DNA from: an uncultured Erysipelotrichaceae bacterium
Lineage (GTDB): Bacteria; Bacillota_I; Bacilli_A; RFN20; CAG-826
Direction: 5' to 3'
Length of the DNA: 18,025 bases
NCBI GenBank assembly: GCA_947303755.1
Contig: CAMYZF010000018.1
Span: 1-18,025, forward strand
Position numbers and translations under genes: made by a program. Shown one piece after another: positions 12,685-18,025 of this stretch. The notes below the pieces were generated by a model. That model saw only the letters and a list, made by a program, of their open reading frames with translations. It did no database searches and had not been told where the DNA came from. How positions within the stretch are numbered: the first letter of the stretch is position 1; each line of letters starts with the position of its first letter.

Positions 12685-13242
12685 TTAACGAAGTGGATTC
12701 TCCGCTTGGAAAATGCCGTATCCTCCATCTTCACGTTCATAGACGACGCTAATACGATCGTCTTCTTCATCTAAATAAAGGAAGAATGGGTGACCAATTG
12801 CTTCCATTCTTGTAATGGCTTCTTCAACGGTCATTGGATCAAGATATTTAGATTTTGTTCTAACAACTTGATCATCCTCAGCAATTTCTTCTTCAATCGC
12901 TTCAATATTTTCAAACGCTAAAGCTTTGCCTAATGAAACCTTTCCACCTTTGGAACGATCCATTCTGGTTTTGAGTTTGCGCATTTGTCCTTCGAGTTTA
13001 TCGATGGCTAAGTCAACTGCTGCGTAAAGATCATCATTAGCAACTTCTGCTCTAAGGTCCATATATGGAGTGAAAATGGTAATTTCAACCTTTGCTCCTA
13101 CCTTATAAGATCTGACGACGACGCGGCAAGTGACATCTTCATTAATCACAAAGTATCTGTCCATGCGTGAAAGCTTACTTTCAACAGCGTGTTTGATTCC
13201 TTCGGTGACTTCAATGTTCTTACCAATAACTTGGTATTTCAT
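12685..13242 (-). CDS. hpf: Ribosome hibernation promoting factor, long form
   Basis: A 185-aa long-form HPF, which binds the 30S subunit and joins 70S ribosomes into inactive 100S dimers in slow growth. Residues ~1-97 are the S30AE domain (MKYQVIGKNIEVTEGIKHAVESKLSRMDRYF, VEITIFTPYMDLRAEVANDDLYAAVDLAIDKLEGQMRKLKTR). A linker follows, and the C-terminal dimerisation domain is at ~128-180 (YLDPMTVEEAITRMEAIGHPFFLYLDEEDDRISVVYEREDGGYGIFQ). Length is typical for Firmicutes. ATG 13242 has AAAGGAGA nine bases upstream. An extended -10 (TGTCATAAT, hexamer 13291-13296) with no good -35 is the likely promoter; no sigma-B type site was evident. It is monocistronic, with its own terminator. Confidence 0.95.
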   Translation of the reverse strand: MKYQVIGKNIEVTEGIKHAVESKLSRMDRYFVINEDVTCRVVVRSYKVGAKVEITIFTPYMDLRAEVANDDLYAAVDLAIDKLEGQMRKLKTRMDRSKGGKVSLGKALAFENIEAIEEEIAEDDQVVRTKSKYLDPMTVEEAITRMEAIGHPFFLYLDEEDDRISVVYEREDGGYGIFQAENPLR

Positions 13243-13297
13243 AACATGTGTCTCCTTTCTTAATTATGCTATGTAGCTAATTACACTTATATTATGA

Positions 13298-13322
13298 CAA
13301 AATTCTATCCAAAAAGATAGAA
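13298..13322 (-). terminator. Probable weak terminator of metK
   Basis: On the minus strand TTCTATC (13316-13322) pairs with GATAGAA (13303-13309) around a 6-nt loop, then TTTTG. It is AT-rich and its T-run is short, but it sits 14 bases after the metK stop. Confidence 0.5.
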
Positions 13323-13335
13323 GTATCAACTAATT

Positions 13336-14496
13336 TTATAGTAAAGATTTAATCTCATTAACCTTGTCTAATGTTTCCCAAGGAAGATTGAGATCTGGTC
13401 TACCAAAATGACCGTAGTTAGTTAGCTTGTGATATTCAAATGTTGGTTTCGTTAATGAGAAGTTTTTGATAATCATTCCAGGTCTTAAGTCAAAGACTTT
13501 TTGAATGAGATCAACGATAAAATGACCATCATATTTAGAAGTTCCAAAAGTATCGACATAAATAGAAACTGGTTCAGGTCTACCAATCGCATAACCTAAT
13601 TGAACTTCTAATTTACCTGCAACGCCTGCTGCAACGAGGTTTTTAGCGATGTATCTTGCCATATAAGAGGCACTTCTATCAACTTTAGTAGGATCTTTTC
13701 CAGAGAACGCTCCACCGCCATGATGACCAGCCCCACCATAAGTATCAACGATGATTTTGCGACCTGTAACACCAGTATCTCCAGCAGGTCCGCCAATAAC
13801 AAAATTACCAGTTGGATTGATGATAATTTCAAAGTCATCATTAAGATTAAATGACTTAGCAACTGGCTTCATAATCTCGTCTTCAACATAGGCCTTAAAA
13901 ACACTCATATCAATGTCTGGATCATGCTGAATTGACATCAAAATCGTTGCAATTCGTGGATTTTTGACATCTGAGTAGTCAATTGAGACTTGTGATTTCA
14001 TGTCTGGTCTAGCGTGTTTAAATTCGCCGCTTTTTCTTTTGTTTGTAGCGATTCTAACAAGCTTATGAGCGATAGCGATTGGAAGAGGCATGTAGCCATC
14101 ATTTTCGTTGGTAGCAAAACCAAACATAATGCCTTGGTCACCGGCACCAATTTCTTCATCTTTTTTTGCGTCAACACCCATCGCGATATCGCTTGATTGC
14201 TGTTGGACTCTTACTTCAACTTCAACTTCATCAACCGAGAATCCATATTCTTTCTTTGTGTATCCGATATCCGTTAAGACATCTTTAACAATCTTTTTAT
14301 AATCTGGTTTAGCTTTTGAAGATATTTCACCACCGATTAAAACAAAGTTTGAGGTGACAAAAACTTCGCAAGCAACTCGACTTTTTGGATCAACTTTTAA
14401 ACATTCATCTAGGATGCTATCTGCAATTTGATCTGCGACCTTATCAGGATGACCTTCTGAAACCGATTCGGAAGTGAAGAGATTAATGTTTTTCAT
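13336..14496 (-). CDS. metK: S-adenosylmethionine synthetase
   Basis: A 386-aa cytoplasmic enzyme making SAM from ATP and methionine. Clear marks: FTSESVSEGHPDKVADQIAD at the N-terminus (methionine and ATP site), GAGDQGIMFGFATNE in the middle (ATP-binding hexapeptide), the long GDTGVTGRKIIVDTYGGAGHHGGGAFSGKDPTKVDRSASYMARYIAKN block (P-loop-like and Mg2+/K+ sites), and AIGRPEPVSIYVDTFGT near the end. Length is normal. The start is ATG 14496 with AAAGGAG eight bases upstream; a TTG at 14514 would sit in the terminator side of the leader. It is preceded by a SAM-I-type riboswitch with an expression terminator, so SAM should repress it. The gene is complete with no damaged motifs. Confidence 0.97.
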   Translation of the reverse strand: MKNINLFTSESVSEGHPDKVADQIADSILDECLKVDPKSRVACEVFVTSNFVLIGGEISSKAKPDYKKIVKDVLTDIGYTKKEYGFSVDEVEVEVRVQQQSSDIAMGVDAKKDEEIGAGDQGIMFGFATNENDGYMPLPIAIAHKLVRIATNKRKSGEFKHARPDMKSQVSIDYSDVKNPRIATILMSIQHDPDIDMSVFKAYVEDEIMKPVAKSFNLNDDFEIIINPTGNFVIGGPAGDTGVTGRKIIVDTYGGAGHHGGGAFSGKDPTKVDRSASYMARYIAKNLVAAGVAGKLEVQLGYAIGRPEPVSIYVDTFGTSKYDGHFIVDLIQKVFDLRPGMIIKNFSLTKPTFEYHKLTNYGHFGRPDLNLPWETLDKVNEIKSLL

Positions 14497-14512
14497 AAAC
14501 GACTCCTTTAAC

Positions 14513-14542
14513 AAAAAAATGACTTCCCACCAAGGAAAGTCA
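14513..14542 (-). terminator. Riboswitch-controlled terminator before metK
   Basis: On the minus strand TGACTTTCC (14534-14542) pairs with GGGAAGTCA (14520-14528) around a 5-nt loop, with one G-U pair, followed by seven T residues. It lies between the SAM aptamer and the metK ribosome site, the usual place for SAM-dependent attenuation. I could not identify the antiterminator pairing with certainty. Confidence 0.85.
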
Positions 14543-14563
14543 CTTTGTTATTGTGAATTCCGC

Positions 14564-14669
14564 TTCTTATCGTTCAGTGGGTGGGCCACCGCTAAGGAAG
14601 AGCACTTACTCATTTTTGAGAGTTGCTACTGTGTTGTTACATTCCTTATTACACAGTTCTTGATAAGAA
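14564..14669 (-). ncRNA. SAM-I-type riboswitch (divergent P2)
   Basis: Minus strand. P1 is TTCTTATC (14662-14669) with GATAAGAA (14564-14571), followed by the AAGA of junction 1/2, as in B. subtilis yitJ. P2 is ACTGTGT/ACACAGT with loop containing TAAGGAA. Next comes GCAAC, then P3 ACT-CTCA/TGAG-TA-AGT with the family's two-base bulge, GTGCTCTTCCTTA, and P4 (CGGTGG/CCCACTG). The P2 loop TAAGGAA is fully complementary to TTCCTTA after P3, at the known pseudoknot position. The usual GGCCCGATGAAACC kink-turn side of P2 is absent. The location before metK with a terminator supports the call. Rfam class (SAM-I versus a clan variant) needs a covariance search. Confidence 0.85.
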
Positions 14670-14680
14670 TCTCTATTAGT

Positions 14681-14708
14681 ATTTTAGCAATGTAAATAGA
14701 ATTTACAA
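14681..14708 (-). promoter_or_regulatory. Promoter of metK and its riboswitch
   Basis: On the minus strand TTGTAA (14703-14708), 16 bp, TAAAAT (14681-14686) with an extended TGC. The start near 14674 is five bases before P1 of the riboswitch. The -35 abuts the stop codon of the TSCPD gene. Confidence 0.7.
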
Positions 14709-14963
14709 CTACTTTAATGTTTTTAAAGCTTGGGCTAATTGATCTGGGCAACTAGTAAGTCCAGTTCTTGAACCTCGACAAGGTATTCCTTCTAATTTAG
14801 CAATAACCTCATCAATAGTTAAACCTTCCACAAGTTTCGCGACTGCTTGACGATTGCCATGGCAACCTCCAAAGATCTCAACGTGTTTGACGACATCACC
14901 ATCTACTGTGATACTCATTCTTTGAGCGCAGACATTCTTTGGACTATATTCAATGGTTTTCAT
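14709..14963 (-). CDS. TSCPD domain protein (TIGR03905-like), 84 aa
   Basis: A small protein of the TSCPD family, related to the C-terminal domain of class II ribonucleotide reductases but here free-standing. The defining motif TSCPDQLAQAL is at 71-81. FGGCHGNRQAVAKLVEGLTIDEVIAKLEGIPC fills the middle. Cysteines at 12, 34, 62 and 73 could bind metal or form a redox pair. Its biochemical function is not established. It overlaps the pduL stop by one base (TAATG) and has no strong ribosome site, so it is translationally coupled to pduL. It ends in TAG next to the metK promoter, with no terminator of its own visible. Confidence 0.88.
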   Translation of the reverse strand: MKTIEYSPKNVCAQRMSITVDGDVVKHVEIFGGCHGNRQAVAKLVEGLTIDEVIAKLEGIPCRGSRTGLTSCPDQLAQALKTLK

Positions 14964-15535
14964 TATTTAACGATTTCGCCATAGACTTCACCAGAGCACA
15001 TACCAGCGTTGGATTCGTCTGTATCAATATGCATTGCTAAAGCAAAATCTTCTCTAACTCTAATGACAACGTCATCAAAAATGACTTTACGTCCTTCACG
15101 ACCAGTAGACACTTTAACGATTTCACCATTCTTGACACCGAATTCTACAGCATCTTTTGGAGTCATATGAATATGTCTTTTCGCGACGATAACACCTTCT
15201 TTAAGTTCAACTTCACCACAAGGACCAACGATTTTGATTCCTGGAGTGCCGGCGATGTCACCTGATTCTCTTACAGGTGCTTGGATACCTAATGTACGTG
15301 CGTCCGTAAAAGAGATTTCGACTTGATCAGCCTTACGAACTGGACCAAGGATTGAGACACCAGCAATAGATTTCTTTGGACCAACTAATTCAAGTTTGGT
15401 AAAAGAAACGAATTGTCCTGGTTGAGAAAGCATAGCTTTAACTTCAAGTTTGGCATCTTTACCGCATAATAACTCTAAGGTTTCTTGAGTGACATGAATA
15501 TGTCTAGCGGATGTTTCAACTAATATTTTTTTCAT
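14963..15535 (-). CDS. pduL: PduL-type phosphate acyltransferase
   Basis: A 190-aa phosphotransacylase that swaps CoA and phosphate on acetyl or propanoyl groups; free-standing PduL often replaces Pta in acetate formation. The repeated PduL signatures are present: SARHIHVT (9-16) and AKRHIHMTPKDAVEFG (~117-132), whose histidines bind zinc, and MHIDTDESNAGMCSG (~168-182). Also seen are QPGQFVSF, VSILGPVRKADQVEIS and RTLGIQAPVRESGDIAGTPG. The N-terminal encapsulation peptide of microcompartment forms is missing (the protein begins directly at MKKILVETSARHIHV), and no shell genes are near, so a cytosolic metabolic role is likely. ATG 15535 has AGAAGG upstream. It is the first gene of a two-gene operon. 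Confidence 0.93.
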   Translation of the reverse strand: MKKILVETSARHIHVTQETLELLCGKDAKLEVKAMLSQPGQFVSFTKLELVGPKKSIAGVSILGPVRKADQVEISFTDARTLGIQAPVRESGDIAGTPGIKIVGPCGEVELKEGVIVAKRHIHMTPKDAVEFGVKNGEIVKVSTGREGRKVIFDDVVIRVREDFALAMHIDTDESNAGMCSGEVYGEIVK

Positions 15536-15559
15536 ATAATTAACCTTCTAACGGCACAT

Positions 15560-15568
15560 ATTGTATCA
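15560..15568 (-). promoter_or_regulatory. Extended -10 promoter of pduL
   Basis: TGATACAAT on the minus strand (hexamer TACAAT at 15560-15565). There is no good -35 at the expected distance. The leader would be ~18 nt. Confidence 0.45.
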
Positions 15569-15627
15569 TATTTTGCTTTCTTTATTTAATTAAAGAATAT
15601 AAAATTTTTTAGAAGAAAGGCAAAACG

Positions 15628-17064
15628 ATGGAAAACGAATTCATTTCAACTGAACAAATTGAAAGATTAATTGACGAAAAGAAAGTTAAAGAAATTCGTC
15701 AACTTTTTGAAGTTGTCCCAACAATCGACTTAGCGGAAGCTTTAAGCGATATTGAAGACACCAAAAAGATTATTTTCGTTTTCAAAACCGTTAAGTCTGA
15801 ATACACCGCTGAGTTATTCACCGAATTAAAACCAGAAATCAAAGAAGATCTCATTAATTTAATGTCTAATGATGAACTTACTGATGTTTTGGAACAACAA
15901 TTCACCGATGACTTAGTCGATGACCTTGAAGAATTACCAGCAAACATCGTCACCAGAGTTTTAAGAAACGTTCCAAAAGAAAGAAGAGCCACGATCAATC
16001 GTCTCCTTAATTATAAAGAAGATAGTGCAGGCTCAATCATGACTACCGAGTTTGTTGTCATTTTATCCAACATGACTGCTGATGAAGCGATTAAACAAAT
16101 TCGCAAGAACGGAAGAAATAAAGAAACAATTTATACATTGTTCGTCATGGACAACCAACGTAACTTAGTTGGTACCCTCGACTTAGATGATTTGATCTTC
16201 GCTGATGGTGATACAAAAGTTACCGAAATCATGAATCGTGACTTTGTCACAGTTAATGTTGATGATGACCAAGAAGAAGTCGCAAACGTTGTCAAGCGTT
16301 ATGACTTAAACGCTATTGCGGTTTTGAATAATGATGGTCGTCTCGTCGGTGTTATCACTGTTGACGATATCATGGACATCATCGAAGAAGAAACCACAGA
16401 AGATATCTCGAAAATGCAAATGGTTACCCCACTTGAAGATAGTTATTTAGAAACATCTCCAATCAAGATGGCCCGCAAATGCATTCCTTGGATTGTTGTT
16501 TTGCTTATCCTTGGAACCTTCTCTTCAATGGTTCTTTCCATCTTTGAAGATCGCATTGCTAGCATCGCAATTTTAGCGGCCTTTATTCCAGTCTTAATGG
16601 ACACTGGAGGAAATGCTGGAGGACAAACAATTGCCCTTATGATTCGCGGCCTTTCCTTACAAGAATTTGGACCTCGTGATTTCTGGAAGGTAATTAGAAA
16701 AGAAGCGGTTTCTGCTGCGATTATTGCAATTATCATCGGCGCATTCGCCTTCATTTGGTTCTCGGTTGAACAGTATTTAGGAATCGTCACAAACTCCAAT
16801 CTTGGCTATGACGTTTCCATCTGGTTAGGTAACTGCTGGAGCAAGGAATATTTTATGGAAGTTATGAAGGTCTCTGGCCTTGTTGCAGGCACCTTAACAA
16901 TTGGTATGTTCCTTTCTAAGATGGTAGCAGTCCTTCTTCCAATGGGAGCGGCTGCGATTAAAAAGGATCCAGCAATTGTATCTCAACCATTACTAACAAC
17001 TATTGTTGATGTCACATCCTTGTTAGTTTATTTTGGCATCGCTTCCCTTATTTTTGTTTTCTAA
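15628..17064 (+). CDS. mgtE: MgtE magnesium transporter/channel
   Basis: A 478-aa Mg2+-gated Mg2+ channel of the cell membrane. Residues ~10-130 are the superhelical MgtE N domain. CBS 1 is at ~137-195 (GSIMTTEFVVILSNMTADEAI) and CBS 2 at ~200-258 (EIMNRDFVTVNVDDDQEEVANVV). The plug helix is at ~260-284. Five membrane helices follow from ~286, with the pore signature FIPVLMDTGGNAGGQT (319-334) and the TTIVD aspartate D461 of the selectivity site. Length is normal (~450-480). ATG 15628 has AGAAAGG eight bases upstream. The promoter is unclear (TATAAA at 15598-15603 without a good -35). The gap is too short for an M-box Mg2+ riboswitch, so control may rest on the protein's own cytosolic sensor. 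Divergent from pduL. Confidence 0.96.
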   Translation: MENEFISTEQIERLIDEKKVKEIRQLFEVVPTIDLAEALSDIEDTKKIIFVFKTVKSEYTAELFTELKPEIKEDLINLMSNDELTDVLEQQFTDDLVDDLEELPANIVTRVLRNVPKERRATINRLLNYKEDSAGSIMTTEFVVILSNMTADEAIKQIRKNGRNKETIYTLFVMDNQRNLVGTLDLDDLIFADGDTKVTEIMNRDFVTVNVDDDQEEVANVVKRYDLNAIAVLNNDGRLVGVITVDDIMDIIEEETTEDISKMQMVTPLEDSYLETSPIKMARKCIPWIVVLLILGTFSSMVLSIFEDRIASIAILAAFIPVLMDTGGNAGGQTIALMIRGLSLQEFGPRDFWKVIRKEAVSAAIIAIIIGAFAFIWFSVEQYLGIVTNSNLGYDVSIWLGNCWSKEYFMEVMKVSGLVAGTLTIGMFLSKMVAVLLPMGAAAIKKDPAIVSQPLLTTIVDVTSLLVYFGIASLIFVF

Positions 17065-17071
17065 CTTTCAC

Positions 17072-17100
17072 TTGTGAAGACACTAAATTGAGAGTATAGT
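17072..17100 (+). promoter_or_regulatory. Promoter of tRNA-Leu
   Basis: TTGTGA (17072-17077), 17 bp, TATAGT (17095-17100). The start near 17107 is about four bases before the mature tRNA. Confidence 0.65.
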
Positions 17101-17110
17101 AATTATCGCT

Positions 17111-17195
17111 GCAGCGATGGCGGAACTGGTAGACGCGTACGTTTGAGGGGCGTATAGGGCAACCTGTGTGAGTTCGATTCTCATTCGCTGCACCA
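17111..17195 (+). tRNA. tRNA-Leu (anticodon GAG)
   Basis: An 85-nt class II tRNA. The acceptor stem is GCAGCGA/TCGCTGC. The D arm is GCGG..AACTGGTAGA..CGC. The anticodon stem is TACGT/GCGTA (one G-U pair), with loop TTGAGGG giving anticodon GAG, which reads CUC and CUU. The long variable arm AGG-GCAA-CCT is typical of leucine, and the T arm is GTGAG-TTCGATT-CTCAT. The discriminator is A, and CCA is encoded at 17193-17195. A terminator follows directly. Confidence 0.97.
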
Positions 17196-17208
17196 TTTAG
17201 AAAATAAT

Positions 17209-17235
17209 GCAGATTATCGAATCTGCTTTTATTTA
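17209..17235 (+). terminator. Terminator of tRNA-Leu
   Basis: GCAGATT (17209-17215) pairs with AATCTGC (17220-17226) around ATCG, then TTTTATTT, starting 13 bases after the tRNA. Confidence 0.85.
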
Positions 17236-17271
17236 AAATAAATAAGCCACCATAATTAGTGAGGTATTCTT

Positions 17272-18025
17272 ATGAATAATGCAACAATTAAAGAATTTAT
17301 TAACAAAGAACTTGAAAGACAAAAAAATAACATCGAATTAATCGCTAGTGAGAACTATGTTTCATTAGATGTTTTAGAAGCTTGTGGTTCGATTTTAACT
17401 AACAAGTACGCTGAAGGCTATCCAGGTAGAAGATATTATGGTGGCTGTGAAAACGTTGATCTAGTTGAAAAAGAAGCTCAAAGACTCGCTAAAGAATTAT
17501 TCAATGTTAAATATGCAAACGTTCAACCTCACTCTGGTAGCCAAGCCAACATGGCTGCTTATCAATCTATCTTAAATAAAGGTGACAAGATTTTATCAAT
17601 GTCACTTTCTAACGGCGGACACTTAACCCATGGACATAGATTATCCTTCTCTGGAAACGACTATGTCTTTGTTCATTATGATGTTGATGAAAATGGTTTC
17701 ATTGACTATGAAGCGATGAGAGAACTCGCTATCAAAGAAAAACCACAATTAATCTTAGCAGGTGCTTCTGCTTATAGCCGCATCATCGATTTTGCATACT
17801 TCAAAAAAGTTGCAGATGAAGTTGGTGCTTATTTCATGGTGGATATGGCCCACATCGCTGGTTTAGTTGCAGCGGGACTTCATCCAAATCCATGTGAATA
17901 CGCTGACATCGTTACCACCACTACTCACAAGACCTTAAGAGGTCCAAGAGGTGGTATGATTTTGACCAATAATGAAGAGATTTATAAGAAGGTAAATTCC
18001 GCCTTATTCCCAGGTATCCAAGGTG
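17272..18025 (+). CDS. glyA: Serine hydroxymethyltransferase (5' part, cut by window end)
   Basis: The first 251 codons of GlyA, the PLP enzyme that moves a one-carbon unit from serine to tetrahydrofolate, giving glycine and methylene-THF. Visible marks: IELIASENYVS (21-31), NKYAEGYPGRRYYGGCE (44-60), NVQPHSGSQANMAAY (83-97), HLTHGHR (117-123), VDMAHIAGLVAAGLHPNP (190-207) and VTTTTHKTLRGPRGG (214-228), with K220 the PLP lysine. The frame is intact to the edge and the whole protein should be ~410-420 aa, so about 60 percent is seen. ATG 17272 has GTGAGG upstream at a normal distance. No clear promoter was identified in the 35 bases after the tRNA terminator. With metK nearby it belongs to the one-carbon/methionine cycle, though they are not in one operon. 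Confidence 0.96.
   Translation, partial: MNNATIKEFINKELERQKNNIELIASENYVSLDVLEACGSILTNKYAEGYPGRRYYGGCENVDLVEKEAQRLAKELFNVKYANVQPHSGSQANMAAYQSILNKGDKILSMSLSNGGHLTHGHRLSFSGNDYVFVHYDVDENGFIDYEAMRELAIKEKPQLILAGASAYSRIIDFAYFKKVADEVGAYFMVDMAHIAGLVAAGLHPNPCEYADIVTTTTHKTLRGPRGGMILTNNEEIYKKVNSALFPGIQG

Noticed and set aside
14520..14670. SMK-box (SAM-III) riboswitch before metK
   Set aside because: The leader has the SAM-I P1, GCAAC, P3 bulge and pseudoknot layout plus a separate terminator. The ribosome site is not buried in the aptamer as in the SMK box.
14963..15535. Propanediol or ethanolamine microcompartment locus
   Set aside because: No shell protein or diol/ethanolamine enzyme is near, and this PduL lacks the N-terminal encapsulation peptide.
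15536..15627. M-box (ykoK) Mg2+ riboswitch before mgtE
   Set aside because: The whole divergent gap is 92 bp and the likely leader is under 30 nt, too short for the element.
1..18025. CRISPR array, IS element, phage or integrase genes
   Set aside because: No regularly spaced repeats, transposase or integrase motifs, or terminal inverted repeats were seen on either strand. The only tandem repeats are the Big_3 units.

Overview
The window is AT-rich bacterial DNA that looks like a low-GC Firmicute of the Bacilli/Erysipelotrichales/RF39 kind, probably host-associated. This is inferred from gene content and style, not from a database match. The signs are AAGGAGG-type ribosome sites, extended -10 promoters, a SAM-I-type riboswitch before metK, S. 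aureus-like CapE/F/G proteins and long-form HPF. TGA is a stop codon (it ends the 2-epimerase gene in an ATGA overlap), so the Mycoplasma code is not used even though the promoter style recalls mollicute relatives.

Layout. Bases 1-145 hold the tail of an upstream + strand frame and two back-to-back terminators. 146-3289 (-) is a large secreted, membrane-anchored endonuclease I with Ig-like domains. After a 263-bp divergent intergenic region rich in inverted repeats comes an unrecognised six-helix membrane protein (3553-4620, +), then MgtC/SapB (4672-5433, -). 5555-9005 (-) is a three-gene operon, capE-capG-capF order, for UDP-N-acetyl-L-fucosamine. Its first enzyme carries an N-terminal XRE-type DNA-binding domain, which is the most unusual thing in the window. 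mntP (+, Mn2+ efflux) is divergent from it and overlaps tail-to-tail with a HAD hydrolase (-). Then, all on -, come a two-helix membrane protein, an unrecognised 284-aa soluble protein in an operon with a Cof-type HAD phosphatase, hpf, metK with its riboswitch, and a TSCPD gene coupled to pduL. The + strand ends with mgtE, tRNA-Leu(GAG) and the 5' part of glyA.

How the genes relate. This is mostly core housekeeping: metal balance (mgtE, mntP, perhaps mgtC), the SAM/one-carbon cycle (metK, glyA), ribosome hibernation (hpf) and acyl-phosphate metabolism (pduL). An accessory surface-sugar cassette and a surface nuclease are set into it. No glycosyltransferase, flippase or polymerase lies beside the sugar genes, so the UDP-L-FucNAc must be used elsewhere. 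Several genes (mntP and both HAD genes) have good -35/-10 pairs whose predicted start point falls on the ATG and have no usable ribosome site, suggesting leaderless mRNAs. No CRISPR array, insertion sequence, phage gene or rRNA was seen.
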